Positions 41,045 through 50,490 are shown, counted from the first letter of the stretch. The stretch: DNA of 64,000 bases from Alkalicoccobacillus murimartini (GCF_030813245.1 NZ_JAUSUA010000001.1:558001-622000), one strand, 5' to 3'. Made by a program: numbers and translations. Notes: a model not told the origin generated them from the letters alone.

Positions 41045-42819
41045 TGCTGTGGCAAAGTGTGGTTGGTAAACTCTGGTTTACCATTCTGTTACTTGTATCT
41101 GCAGTGCTGTCAATCTTAATGGTGCTGCTACTTCAGTCATTAGAGCAGTTTAATTTGACAGAAGCAGAGACTCAGCTACAGAAGCATGCTGCGATGGTTG
41201 CCTCGATCTATGAAGAACAGGGTACTGAACCAGAAGGCAAAGACATGATAAGCAAGTACGGAGAAAACTTTGCGACCAACATTGCGATTTTTGAAGATGG
41301 TCAAAAGGTTTGGGGCTCTGAGAATCACCTTGATGTTATGTTGCCGCCTTCATGGTTTACTGAAGATGATGATTTAGTAAGAGTTTTACAAGAAGAGGCT
41401 GAGGTTGTGAAGGAAGTATACTTCTCTTTACCCCCAGCCTCTTCTAATGATGAGGCAGAAATGATGGTAGTGGGGGTTCCTCTATCGGGCCAGACCGGAA
41501 GTGGTGTTTTTATGTATCAGACCCTTTCGGCTATTGAAGAAACATCCAATGAGACAAGGAGACTTGTCTATTTATCTGCGGGTATCGCCATTATATTAAC
41601 CACATTTTTTGCTTTCTTTTTGTCATCCAGAGTGACTGCTCCTTTACGTAAGATGAGGCAAGCTGCATTAGAAGTAGCTGAAGGCAATTTTCAAACAAAA
41701 GTTCCTATTCTGACTCATGATGAGATTGGTCAGCTAGCTATTGCTTTTAATCGGATGCGACGTGAGCTAAACCGTAATATCGCAGCCTTAAATCAAGAAA
41801 AAGAACAATTGGCAAGAATTTTAAGTAGCATGGCTGATGGTGTGATGACCTTTAACCGTAAAGGGGAAGTCGTTGTCATGAATCCTCCTGCTGAACGCTT
41901 TTTTGAGGATTGGCGTTACGAAATGGAATCAAATTCTTCAAAAGCAGGTAACTTGCCGGAAGAGATGAATGAACTATTTCAAAAGGTTGTTGAAGAAGAG
42001 CACGAGGAGTTAATTGAGTTACTTGTGCAAGGTAGAAGTTGGGCAATCTTAATGGCTCCTTTGTATGATCAAGAAGATGTTCGAGGTGCAGTCGCTGTAA
42101 TTAGAGATATGACTGAAGAACGTTTACATGATAAACTCCGAAAAGACTTTATTGCCAACGTATCCCATGAGCTTCGTACACCGATTTCTTTGCTACAAGG
42201 ATACAGTGAGGCCATTGTTGATGATGTTGTAGGTTCCGAGGAAGATCAAAAAGAAATCGCACGAATTATATACGATGAATCCTTGCGAATGGGCCGCTTG
42301 GTTAACGAATTACTAGACTTAGCAAGAATGGAAGCTGGTCATACTGAGTTAAACAAAACAGTGGTGAATCTTGAAGAATTCAGTGAACGAATTATACGAA
42401 AGTTCCAAGGTTCTGCAAATGAAGATGGTCTTAACTTGATCACTCATACAGTAGGTAGCCACCCAGACGTTCTAATTGATGTAGATCGAATGGAGCAGGT
42501 CCTTACAAATCTTCTGCATAATGCGATTCGTCATACTGAGCAAGGTGGAACTGTGGCTTTAAATGTTAAGCTAGAAGCAGATCATGTTGAAATGGATGTA
42601 ACGGATACAGGCAGTGGCATTAAAGAAGAGGATCTTCCTTTTGTGTTTGAGCGTTTTTATAAAGGGGATAAGGCACGTACTAGAGGACGTTCTGGGACCG
42701 GTCTTGGGTTAGCCATTACGAAAAATATTGTCGAGGCACATCAAGGTGAACTGTCTGTTCATAGTAAAATGAACAAAGGAACGACATTTTCTATGATTCT
42801 TCCTCGAAAATCTGTTTAA
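41044..42819 (+). CDS. resE: sensor histidine kinase ResE
   Basis: ResE is the membrane sensor of the ResDE system. It has two helices flanking an extracytoplasmic domain of roughly 140 residues, a HAMP linker (SSRVTAPLRKMRQAALEVAE), a PAS domain (RILSSMADGVMTFNRKGEVV), the H-box FIANVSHELRTPISLLQGYS and the ATP-binding N, G1 and G2 boxes (NLLHNAIRHTE, DTGSGIKEEDLPFVFERFYK, GRSGTGLGLAITKNI). It has 591 residues. The sigX-rsiX pair that follows in B. subtilis is missing. Confidence 0.96.
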   Translation: MLWQSVVGKLWFTILLLVSAVLSILMVLLLQSLEQFNLTEAETQLQKHAAMVASIYEEQGTEPEGKDMISKYGENFATNIAIFEDGQKVWGSENHLDVMLPPSWFTEDDDLVRVLQEEAEVVKEVYFSLPPASSNDEAEMMVVGVPLSGQTGSGVFMYQTLSAIEETSNETRRLVYLSAGIAIILTTFFAFFLSSRVTAPLRKMRQAALEVAEGNFQTKVPILTHDEIGQLAIAFNRMRRELNRNIAALNQEKEQLARILSSMADGVMTFNRKGEVVVMNPPAERFFEDWRYEMESNSSKAGNLPEEMNELFQKVVEEEHEELIELLVQGRSWAILMAPLYDQEDVRGAVAVIRDMTEERLHDKLRKDFIANVSHELRTPISLLQGYSEAIVDDVVGSEEDQKEIARIIYDESLRMGRLVNELLDLARMEAGHTELNKTVVNLEEFSERIIRKFQGSANEDGLNLITHTVGSHPDVLIDVDRMEQVLTNLLHNAIRHTEQGGTVALNVKLEADHVEMDVTDTGSGIKEEDLPFVFERFYKGDKARTRGRSGTGLGLAITKNIVEAHQGELSVHSKMNKGTTFSMILPRKSV

Positions 42820-42879
42820 CCTAGCGAATGAAAAGGAAAAATCTTGTTTCATACGGAACAAGTGAAAGTGGGAGAGAGT

Positions 42880-43824
42880 GTGCAAGGAAAAAAATATGTT
42901 CAAATCAGCCTATTTGTGTGTAGTGTTCTTATCGTTTCAGGTTGTCAAACGGGATCTACACCTGAAGAGACTGATGAACAGCCGTCGGAACAAGTGGATG
43001 AGACTGGTTATCCATTAGATATAACAGATGCTATCGATCAAGAGCTCACGATTAACGAAGAACCTCAAAAAATAGTCTCTCTCATCCCGAGTAATACAGA
43101 AATTGTGTATGCGCTAGGTGCTGGAGAGGTCCTTGTCGGACGATCAGATTTTGATGACTATCCTGAAGAAGTATTAGATGTGCAAAGCATTGGTGGAATG
43201 GAGTTTGATACAGAACAGATTATTGAACTTGAACCAGATTTAATTCTTGCACATGAGTCTGGCGTTGCTCAGGCAGAAAATGGATTTGAACAGCTTGAAT
43301 CGGCAGGGTATCCGGTTTTTGTCGTGGATGATGCGCAGACAATTGATGAGGTCTATGAAACGATTGAACAAATTGGTCAATTGTTAAATAGACAAATTGA
43401 ATCAGATGAATTAATTGAAGAGATGAAGGATCGTTTTAGTGATTTATCAACGCAAACTGAAAAAGATCTAGATACACAACGCTCAGTATGGGTAGAAATT
43501 TCACCACAGCCCATTTATGTAGCTGGAAAAGAAACGTTCATGGATGAATTACTGCAAATTGGCCATGCGAAAAATGCAGCAGAAGAGATAACAGGCTGGG
43601 CTGAGGTAAGTGAGGAAACCGGAATAACGAGTAATCCAGATGTGATTATTTCCACATATTTTGGTGCGGAGGATATCAAAGAGAGACCGGGCTGGACTCT
43701 TGTTTCCGCCCATGAAGAAGACCGTATTTATGATATTGATCCGAATATTGTCAGTCGGCCTGGACCGAGGCTAGTTGAGGGTGCGGAGAAATTAGCGGAG
43801 TACATTTATCCAGATGATTTTTAA
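42880..43824 (+). CDS. btuF: cobalamin (vitamin B12) ABC transporter substrate-binding lipoprotein, BtuF-like
   Basis: This 314-residue protein is a lipoprotein with lipobox LIVSGC and a helical-backbone periplasmic-binding fold: IVSLIPSNTEIVYALGAGEV, then VGRSDFDDYPEEV and IIELEPDLILAHESG. That pattern is typical of BtuF and some haem or siderophore binders. GTG 42880 follows GGGAGAG at five bases; longer starts at 42844 to 42868 are possible. The next gene is a cobalamin adenosyltransferase, which supports B12. No BtuC/BtuD genes are in the window. Confidence 0.78.
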   Translation: MQGKKYVQISLFVCSVLIVSGCQTGSTPEETDEQPSEQVDETGYPLDITDAIDQELTINEEPQKIVSLIPSNTEIVYALGAGEVLVGRSDFDDYPEEVLDVQSIGGMEFDTEQIIELEPDLILAHESGVAQAENGFEQLESAGYPVFVVDDAQTIDEVYETIEQIGQLLNRQIESDELIEEMKDRFSDLSTQTEKDLDTQRSVWVEISPQPIYVAGKETFMDELLQIGHAKNAAEEITGWAEVSEETGITSNPDVIISTYFGAEDIKERPGWTLVSAHEEDRIYDIDPNIVSRPGPRLVEGAEKLAEYIYPDDF

Positions 43825-43841
43825 CTTGCACGAACAGATTG

Positions 43842-43886
43842 AAGGCTTTTTGTCCCGCCGTATGTAGGGTATAAAAAGCCTTTTTT
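43842..43886 (+). terminator. btuF terminator
   Basis: AAGGCTTTTT and AAAAAGCCTTTTTT pair across a loop of about 20 bases and end in a T-run. Confidence 0.8.
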
Positions 43887-43915
43887 CTATGAAATGATTA
43901 GGGAGTGAATACGTG

Positions 43916-44509
43916 ATGAAGATATATACAAAGCAAGGAGATCAGGGGAAAACATCGATTGTTGGAGGAAAAGTAAACAAGCACGATATCCGTGTAGAAG
44001 TTCTTGGTACACTTGATGAATTAAATTGCCAAGTAGGATTAGCGCGAGCTGAACTAGCTGGTGTGAATGGTCAACTTAATGAAGAGTTGCTTAAGATCCA
44101 GCATGAGTTGTTTGATTGCGGAAGTGATCTCTCTTCCATTCGAACCAATGAAAGCAAGGAGTACAAGGTAAATGCAGAGATGATTACATGGTTAGAAAAA
44201 AGAATAGATGAATGGGTCGACGTCACACCTCCAATTAAGCGATTTATTTTACCAGGCGGAACAAAAGGAGCTGCTACCCTTCATGTATGTAGGAGTGTTG
44301 CACGAAGAGCAGAACGAAAAATTTCATTGCTACATGAAGAAAAGGGAGATGTGCCTCAATCAGTGCAAGCCTACGTGAATCGGTTATCAGATTATTTTTT
44401 TGCGGTGGCCCGTGCTGCTAATCATCTAGCCCAGACGAACGATGTGGAATATATTCGCGGAACAGATGTGTTTACGTTTGGAAATAGCGAAGAAAATAAG
44501 AAAGGATAG
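43916..44509 (+). CDS. ATP:cob(I)alamin adenosyltransferase, PduO type
   Basis: The enzyme adenosylates cob(I)alamin to make coenzyme B12. It has 197 residues and the PduO/YvqK motifs MKIYTKQGDQGKTSIVGGKV, VLGTLDELNCQVGLAR and CRSVARRAERKI. ATG 43916 follows GGGAGTGAATACGTG. It is the second B12-related gene in a row. AdoCbl made here could serve a MerR regulator with a B12-type domain at 56890. Confidence 0.93.
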   Translation: MKIYTKQGDQGKTSIVGGKVNKHDIRVEVLGTLDELNCQVGLARAELAGVNGQLNEELLKIQHELFDCGSDLSSIRTNESKEYKVNAEMITWLEKRIDEWVDVTPPIKRFILPGGTKGAATLHVCRSVARRAERKISLLHEEKGDVPQSVQAYVNRLSDYFFAVARAANHLAQTNDVEYIRGTDVFTFGNSEENKKG

Positions 44510-44567
44510 TTAACAGATCATGAATCAAGCTCCCTCTACATAGAAATGAAAAGGAGGGAGAGATTCA

Positions 44568-45494
44568 ATGGGAAGATTATCAGGGCAAGTAGTCGTTCTT
44601 ATGGCCAGCTTCATTCTTTTAACAGGGTGTTATGATGTTGGAACGCAAAGTAGCAAACCTTTATCCAAGAAAGCAGAACGCGATCCCATTTTAAAAGAGA
44701 GTATGTATTGGGATGAAGTAGAGCTTATTGATCATCAGCAACACTCAACAGTCATCGATTTGTCTGAGCTAGGTTTTCAAAAGACTGGTTTAGCTGAAGA
44801 ATTAGATGAAGCAACTGTAGCTTCTTTTGCTAGTGAACTAGCGGCAACGATTGATACACCAATGCGGAATCCTTCCTTTGACGAGCAAGGAGAGCAGATT
44901 GCAGGAGAAAATCGAGTGATTTTAGCTGAAGAGGAATTCATTGAGCAAATTCAAACTTTGTCAGCGCGCACAAAAACATTGACTCTGCCAATTTATCAAA
45001 CGGTACCAACCGTGACCGAGACGCAGCTTCAAGGAATTGACCAATATGAACGATCGAGCTTTCGTACATATTTTGATCCAAATGTAAGTGGGCGAGTCCA
45101 TAATATTCAACTATCTGCAGAGGCAATTAATCATATTGTCTTAGGTGTCGGGGATCAGTTTTCCTTTAATAAAGTGGTAGGAGAACGAACGCCAGAACGA
45201 GGCTATCAAGAAGCAAAGGAAATAGTGAACAAAGAGTTTGTCCTTGGAATTGGTGGTGGGATTTGTCAAACATCGTCAACTTTGTTTAATGCCATTGAGG
45301 CTGCCGGGTTAGACATTGTCCATCGCTATACGCATTCTAGGGAGGTTGGATACGTGGCAGAGGGACGGGATGCTACGGTATCTTGGGGAGGTCCTGATTT
45401 TGTGTTTCAAAATTCTTTGGATCAGCCCATTATGATTCGCACAGAAATGAATCATGGCGAGTTGGTTGTCAAAATTCTATCTCACACACCATAG
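44568..45494 (+). CDS. VanW family lipoprotein
   Basis: This 308-residue lipoprotein has a signal peptide ending ILLTGC. A VanW-like domain lies in the C-terminal half, recognised by FNKVVGERTPERGYQEAKEI, FVLGIGGGICQTSSTLFNAI and THSREVGYVAEGRDATVSWG. VanW proteins occur in cell-wall and glycopeptide-linked loci, but the chemistry is unknown. AAAAGGAGGGAGAGATTC precedes the ATG. It is not near van resistance genes, so a resistance role is not supported. Confidence 0.85.
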   Translation: MGRLSGQVVVLMASFILLTGCYDVGTQSSKPLSKKAERDPILKESMYWDEVELIDHQQHSTVIDLSELGFQKTGLAEELDEATVASFASELAATIDTPMRNPSFDEQGEQIAGENRVILAEEEFIEQIQTLSARTKTLTLPIYQTVPTVTETQLQGIDQYERSSFRTYFDPNVSGRVHNIQLSAEAINHIVLGVGDQFSFNKVVGERTPERGYQEAKEIVNKEFVLGIGGGICQTSSTLFNAIEAAGLDIVHRYTHSREVGYVAEGRDATVSWGGPDFVFQNSLDQPIMIRTEMNHGELVVKILSHTP

Positions 45495-45522
45495 TAAGAG
45501 AGTTTGATTACAGGAGGCTTAC

Positions 45523-45690
45523 ATGTTCGATTATGTTAAAAGAATTTGTATTGCGTTAGTCTTAGCTGTTTTTATTGGTGCCCTGTTTATAGGGGTCTCA
45601 ACAATCAATGCACAAGGTCAGGAAGTAAAGACCATTCAATTAGGTAAGCTTTCTTACACTAGTGAGACAGCTAGCTCTCACATATGTTAA
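45523..45690 (+). CDS. 55-residue secreted or membrane-anchored peptide
   Basis: ATG 45523 follows AGGAGGCTTAC, an excellent site. The product has a basic start (MFDYVKRICIAL), a hydrophobic segment and an Ala-Gln-Gly end of the signal-like part (STINAQGQ). About 25 polar residues ending SSHIC follow. It could be secreted or stay as a one-pass peptide. It lies between the VanW lipoprotein gene and an unknown soluble protein. No family is recognised. Confidence 0.5.
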   Translation: MFDYVKRICIALVLAVFIGALFIGVSTINAQGQEVKTIQLGKLSYTSETASSHIC

Positions 45691-45731
45691 AATGATGAAA
45701 AGAATGTGATTTAAGAAAGGTTTCATGAATC

Positions 45732-46115
45732 ATGACAGATGGACGACTAAAAGCTGAGCTACTTTCGTGGTTTAATCAGCAAATGGATTTATCAAGTACA
45801 CAGGTGGATATTGTGGATGGCTTTGTTTTTATGCTAAAAAAACTGAGATCTCAAAGCACATTGCGTTTGGTTGGTGGTTTAACTCCACATCCACGGTTTT
45901 GGAAGGCTCATTATCGGGCTTTTGGATATCGACTAAGAACGAAGGGAGATCAGCAAGCTGCCCAGCAAATGCAAGAGTTCTATCTAAGAGTAGCGAAATC
46001 TGAAGGTTTTATTATCTTTGATAAAGATCAGATTATCGTAACGGAAGAAGGCTTATTGTACTTAAAGCTAAAAAAAGAACAGCAGCTTGAACAAATCCTC
46101 ACCCATATATGGTGA
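45732..46115 (+). CDS. 127-residue soluble protein of unknown function
   Basis: I do not recognise this protein. It is soluble with helical predictions, for example TDGRLKAELLSWFNQQMD and KGDQQAAQQMQEFYLRVAKS. The ending IIFDKDQIIVTEEGLLYLKL could form a small winged-helix edge. The ATG has AAGAAAGG about 17 bases upstream, a weak placement. It precedes the TerC-type gene but does not overlap it. Confidence 0.55.
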   Translation: MTDGRLKAELLSWFNQQMDLSSTQVDIVDGFVFMLKKLRSQSTLRLVGGLTPHPRFWKAHYRAFGYRLRTKGDQQAAQQMQEFYLRVAKSEGFIIFDKDQIIVTEEGLLYLKLKKEQQLEQILTHIW

Positions 46116-46211
46116 TGAATAGACTAAGTAAAGAAGTGTAAACTAAGCCAATCAAATAAAGAATGGACTAATGTTTTTGGTTCCATTGTTTGGTTGGGGG
46201 TTTACACCGTT

Positions 46212-46973
46212 ATGGATACTGCACTTTTGCTTGAATATGGATGGGTACTGCTAATACTAATTGGGCTTGAAGGCGTGTTAGCGGCTGATAATGCCGTTGT
46301 TTTAGCCATGGTTATTAGACATTTGCCTACCGATCAGCGGAAAAAAGCTCTATTTTATGGTCTTGCAGGAGCGTTTGTTTTTCGATTTGCTTCTCTATTT
46401 CTAATCTCCTATTTAGTGGATGTGTGGCAAATTCAGGCAATTGGAGCGATTTATCTTCTCTATTTGTCGCTACATTACATTTGGAGAAAGTTTATCATGT
46501 ACAAAACAAAATCAGCGAAGTCTGTTAAGGCTCCATCTGGTTTTTGGAAAACAGTCTTAAAAGTAGAACTCGCTGACTTTGCTTTTGCTGTTGACTCCAT
46601 TTTGGCCGCAGTCGCTTTAGCTATGACCCTCCCAGAGACGAATCTACCTATGATCGGACAGATGGATGGGGGGCATTTTATCGTTATCCTTACGGGGGGT
46701 ATTGTAGGTATAGTGATTATGAGATTTGCTGCTAGCAAGTTTGTAACACTACTCGAAAAACGCCCCAATTTGGAAACGGGTGCTTATATCATTGTAGGTT
46801 GGGTAGGTGTGAAGCTGGCTGTATTTACATTAAGTCATCCAGATTTGGCTGTTCTACCCGAACACTTTCCTGAATCCACCCCATGGAAGCTAACCTTTTG
46901 GAGTGTGTTAGTTCTCATCATTGTTATTAGCTGGGTGACTTCAGGTAAGGGGAAGCAACGTGTAGAACAATAA
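46212..46973 (+). CDS. TerC family membrane protein (YceF/YkoY-like)
   Basis: This 253-residue integral membrane protein belongs to the TerC family, whose Bacillus members help export manganese or load it into secreted proteins. Motifs LEGVLAADNAVVLAMVI and ELADFAFAVDSILAAVAL carry the conserved Asp residues in the membrane. ATG 46212 gives MDTALLLEYGWVLL, like YceF/YkoY; a TTG 18 bases upstream is possible. No yybP-ykoY riboswitch was seen upstream. Confidence 0.87.
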   Translation: MDTALLLEYGWVLLILIGLEGVLAADNAVVLAMVIRHLPTDQRKKALFYGLAGAFVFRFASLFLISYLVDVWQIQAIGAIYLLYLSLHYIWRKFIMYKTKSAKSVKAPSGFWKTVLKVELADFAFAVDSILAAVALAMTLPETNLPMIGQMDGGHFIVILTGGIVGIVIMRFAASKFVTLLEKRPNLETGAYIIVGWVGVKLAVFTLSHPDLAVLPEHFPESTPWKLTFWSVLVLIIVISWVTSGKGKQRVEQ

Positions 46974-46989
46974 TAATCTCAAAGACGAT

Positions 46990-47029
46990 TAAAAAAGGCG
47001 ATCCGCATCTAAGCGAATCGCCTTTTTTA
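46990..47029. terminator. bidirectional terminator between terC-like gene and serA
   Basis: AAAAAAGGCGAT and ATCGCCTTTTTT pair around an inner GCG/CGC stem. It serves two convergent genes. Confidence 0.9.
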
Positions 47030-47040
47030 TTTTTGTTCAT

Positions 47041-48663
47041 CTAACATTCAATGGTTTCGGCAAATTGAATTTCTTCAATTTGATGAAGCCCATCAAGTAC
47101 GTTTTGATCAACTAGTTTATCGACCGTAACAAGCATAATTGCTTGACCACCTATTTCTTGACGGCCAACTTGCATCGTCGCAATATTCACATCGTGTTCA
47201 GCAAGTAGCTGCCCCATCTTCCCGATAACACCAGGTTTATCATTATGCTGGATGTAGAGAATATGACCTTCAGGTACAAAATCCACGGAAAATCCATTCA
47301 TATTCACGATTCGTGCTCCATATTCTTTAACATAGGTTCCTTGTATGGAGAATGAACGATCTTCTCCTTTTACCACGGCGTGGATAAGGTTGGCATACCC
47401 GTATGAATCAGACACTTGTTTCTCACCAAAGCTAATCCCACGTTCCTTGGCAATGAGTGAAGCATTGACATCATTAACTGCGGCGTCCACCCGTGGCTGT
47501 AAGAAACCTGCCATTAAGCTACGTGTTGTGATGGTGGTTTCAAAATCAGTGACATGGCCACTATAATGGACATCAATTTCTTGAACAGGCGTACGCATCA
47601 CTTGAGAAAGAATGTTCCCCATTTTTTTGGTTAGTTGATAGTAAGGTTTTACTTTCTCATACACTTCTTTTGAAAGAGTAGGAAGGTTAATGGAATTTGT
47701 TGCAGGTGCTCCTTGTAAAAAGTGGAGAACTTCCTCTGATACTTGTGATGCCACATTTAATTGAGCTTCTTTTGTAGAGGCAGCAATATGCGGCGTAGCA
47801 ATCACATTATCAAAATCTAAAAGTTCACGGTCAGTTGCGGGCTCTTCTACAAATACATCAAGAGCAGCACCAGCCACGTGTCCAGTTCCAAGATAATGCT
47901 TTAATGCTTGCTCATCAATGATGCCACCTCGTGCACAGTTGATAAGGAATACACCTGGTTTTGTTTTTGCTATATTTTTCATGCCTAATAGACCTTTTGT
48001 TTCTTTCGTAAGAGGAGTGTGCACAGTGATGATATCAGCCTGGGCCAAAACATCTTCAACAGAACCAAGTTCTACGCCTAATTTCTCAGCACGATCCTTT
48101 GTTAAAAATGGATCAAATACAAGAAGTTTCATCTCAAATGCTTTTGCTCTTTGAGCGATTTGAGTTCCAATGCGACCAAAACCAATGATACCCAAAGTTT
48201 TTAAGCGAAGTTCAGACCCTTGATATTTCGTACGATTCCATTGACCCTCTTTGATGGATGCATTAGCCTGAGGAATATTACGTAATAAAGAACTCATCAT
48301 AGCAAATGTATGCTCTGCCGTAGAGATGGTGTTCCCGTCTGGCGCATTTACAACGACAACCCCATGTTTTGTAGCGGCGTCAAGATCGATGTTATCTACA
48401 CCAACTCCAGCACGCGCAACAATTTTTAGGTTAGGCATCTTGGTTAATAGTTCTTCCGTTACTGTTGTTGCACTTCGAACAAGTAATGCATCAAACTTGG
48501 ATAAATCATCGACTTCGGCTACATTTTGCTGAACACAATGAACAAGATCACTCTCGAGAAGAGGCTGAAGCCCTTCTTTACTCATTGTGTCAGACACCAA
48601 AATGTTGTAAATGTCAGTTGCATTCTTTTCCTTAGTTGTCTCTGCTACCAATTGTTGTTCCAT
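47041..48663 (-). CDS. serA: D-3-phosphoglycerate dehydrogenase
   Basis: SerA starts serine synthesis by oxidising 3-phosphoglycerate with NAD. It has 540 residues. The NAD-binding motif is LGIIGFGRIGTQIAQRAKAF, catalytic residues fall in NCARGGIIDEQAL and ATPHIAASTKEAQLN, and the C-terminal ACT domain (HILYIQHNDKPGVIGKMGQL) binds serine for feedback. ATG 48663 is used; a GTG 12 bases upstream overlaps the ribosome site. The first 20 residues extend beyond the B. subtilis start. A T-box leader precedes it on the minus strand. Confidence 0.96.
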   Translation of the reverse strand: MEQQLVAETTKEKNATDIYNILVSDTMSKEGLQPLLESDLVHCVQQNVAEVDDLSKFDALLVRSATTVTEELLTKMPNLKIVARAGVGVDNIDLDAATKHGVVVVNAPDGNTISTAEHTFAMMSSLLRNIPQANASIKEGQWNRTKYQGSELRLKTLGIIGFGRIGTQIAQRAKAFEMKLLVFDPFLTKDRAEKLGVELGSVEDVLAQADIITVHTPLTKETKGLLGMKNIAKTKPGVFLINCARGGIIDEQALKHYLGTGHVAGAALDVFVEEPATDRELLDFDNVIATPHIAASTKEAQLNVASQVSEEVLHFLQGAPATNSINLPTLSKEVYEKVKPYYQLTKKMGNILSQVMRTPVQEIDVHYSGHVTDFETTITTRSLMAGFLQPRVDAAVNDVNASLIAKERGISFGEKQVSDSYGYANLIHAVVKGEDRSFSIQGTYVKEYGARIVNMNGFSVDFVPEGHILYIQHNDKPGVIGKMGQLLAEHDVNIATMQVGRQEIGGQAIMLVTVDKLVDQNVLDGLHQIEEIQFAETIEC

Positions 48664-48728
48664 TCCCCTGTCCACTCCTTTTAGATACTGTCTTACTTTG
48701 TCGCGGTACTGTGAAAGCGTAATCTATC

Positions 48729-48770
48729 AAAAAAACTCCGCCCCTCACAACGATATGTCGTGAGGGGCGG
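48729..48770 (-). terminator. T-box terminator hairpin upstream of serA
   Basis: On the minus strand CCGCCCCTCACGACA pairs with TGTGAGGGGCGG and ends in a T-run. It is the regulated terminator of the T-box leader and competes with the antiterminator that uses GGTGGTACCGCG. Confidence 0.93.
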
Positions 48771-48958
48771 AAGTCCGCGGTACCACCCTCATGATGTGGA
48801 CAATTGTCCAACTCTTATGGAGAATCTCTCCAATGATAACGGGTTAACCCGAATACACCTACTAGTGTTCGATGTATTAACTCGGAAGGGCTATCCAAAA
48901 AGGCTCTTGCTCACTCTCACCAACCGTAAGCTCTCTGAAAAGATATCCTTTTTTTCAT
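48729..48958 (-). ncRNA. T-box leader for serA
   Basis: The hallmark T-box sequence AGGGTGGTACCGCG lies on the minus strand at about 48776-48789, followed by the terminator. The 5' half holds the Stem I start AGAGAGC with GGTTGGTGAGAG. A candidate serine specifier codon, TCC, is at 48884-48886. Uncharged tRNA-Ser should stabilise the antiterminator and switch serA on. Confidence 0.93.
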
Positions 48959-49125
48959 TCTTCCTCAACGTTTATATTTGTATTTTCTTTTTCATACGTT
49001 TTACGACTAAATAAAAGTTCTAATTGTAAGATAACTTATCACACAGAACTAGAGCTGTCAACAGAGTAAATGTTATGAAAAAAGTAGAAGAAAGTAAGAT
49101 AAAACAAGTAGGAGTGATCATACAG

Positions 49126-50178
49126 ATGTATACAATAAAGCAAGGAGATACTGTATCTCTAGTTGCCTATAAACATAGAATTCGTCCAATTGATTTACTT
49201 ATCGCTAACCCTTTTATTCGATTTGAGCAAGATTATTTACCACCAGGGAAGATCGTTCAACTGCCATCAAATGCTTCAATTGAAAGTGAGATTCCAGCAG
49301 CAGACGATCTTTTTTGTGAATTTAGTCTACAACAATTGGAAGATGACCGAATAAAAATCGAAGAATTCGGCGTGAAAGCTTCTGTCATAGGTTTCTCCGT
49401 TATGGCTCAGCCTATCTATGCGTGGGTAATTGGTACCGGAGAAAAAAAGTGCTTTTATTCGGGTGGCTGGCATGCGAATGAATGGCATACCTCAAAATTT
49501 TTAAGTCGTTTTCTACTTAACTGTGTGAAAAAACTACATTCTGATGAAAGATGGCATGGCTTTTCTCTTGCGGAGCTGTTCACCAAGGTACAATTGCATA
49601 TCGTTCCTATGGTCAATCCAGATGGAATTGATTTGGTGTTACAAGGTGCGTATGAAGGACACCCATACAAACAACAGCTCATTAAAACAAATCAAGGTTT
49701 GACACGGTTTAATCATTGGTCAGCCAATATTCGTGGAGTCGATTTAAATCATCAATGGCCGGCAGGGTGGAAGGAGGAGGCAGAAGGTAGTCCAAATCAA
49801 CCATGGCCGAGACATTTCGGAGGACCTTACCCATTATCAGAGCCAGAAGCCATGGCGATTTATCAATACGTCAAAAAAGAACAACCGGAGTATGTGCTTG
49901 CCTTCCATTCGCAAGGTCAAGTTATTTACTGGGGATATAGGGGACTGGAATCAAAGGCAAGCGCTGAAATGGTTAAGAAGCTTTGTCAGGCAAGCTCTTA
50001 TTCAGCGATACAGACAGCTGATAGTGATGCAGGCTTTAAGGATTGGTTTATAAAAGAGACCCGAAAGTCAGGATTCACAATTGAAGTAGGGACGGGGACA
50101 AATCCTCTTCCTCCACAATCATTCACTGAGATCTGGACTAATAATGTTAGTCTTGCGTTAACGGGATTAAGCTTATAA
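49126..50178 (+). CDS. LysM-containing M14 peptidase, ENP1/YqgT-like
   Basis: This 350-residue enzyme resembles gamma-D-glutamyl-L-diamino acid endopeptidase I, which trims cell-wall peptides. ATG 49126 follows GGAGTGATCATACAG; a longer reading to 49075 has no site. Residues 1-46 form a LysM domain (MYTIKQGDTVSLVAYKHRI). The M14 zinc site is His116 and Glu119 in GWHANEWH, with His261 in FHSQG and the catalytic Glu320 in FTIEVGTG. No signal peptide is evident, so it acts inside or is released otherwise. Confidence 0.88.
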   Translation: MYTIKQGDTVSLVAYKHRIRPIDLLIANPFIRFEQDYLPPGKIVQLPSNASIESEIPAADDLFCEFSLQQLEDDRIKIEEFGVKASVIGFSVMAQPIYAWVIGTGEKKCFYSGGWHANEWHTSKFLSRFLLNCVKKLHSDERWHGFSLAELFTKVQLHIVPMVNPDGIDLVLQGAYEGHPYKQQLIKTNQGLTRFNHWSANIRGVDLNHQWPAGWKEEAEGSPNQPWPRHFGGPYPLSEPEAMAIYQYVKKEQPEYVLAFHSQGQVIYWGYRGLESKASAEMVKKLCQASSYSAIQTADSDAGFKDWFIKETRKSGFTIEVGTGTNPLPPQSFTEIWTNNVSLALTGLSL

Positions 50179-50186
50179 AAACAAAG

Positions 50187-50218
50187 AAAAAAGGCTTTCC
50201 TCAAAGAGGTAAGCCTTT
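50187..50218. terminator. bidirectional terminator between M14 peptidase and fer
   Basis: AAAAAAGGCTT with CCTC pairs with GAGG and AAGCCTTT. It separates two convergent genes. Confidence 0.85.
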
Positions 50219-50223
50219 AGATC

Positions 50224-50490
<267 letters not shown>

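Noticed and set aside
44568-45494. Vancomycin resistance locus
   Set aside because: Only a VanW-domain lipoprotein is present, with no vanH, vanA or vanX genes. The nearby ddl is a normal housekeeping gene.
46116-46211. Possible manganese riboswitch before the TerC-type gene
   Set aside because: The conserved yybP-ykoY motifs are not visible; only a weak hairpin is present.
48760-49014. Plus-strand ORF of 84 codons
   Set aside because: It runs through the T-box leader of serA in antisense and lacks a ribosome site.
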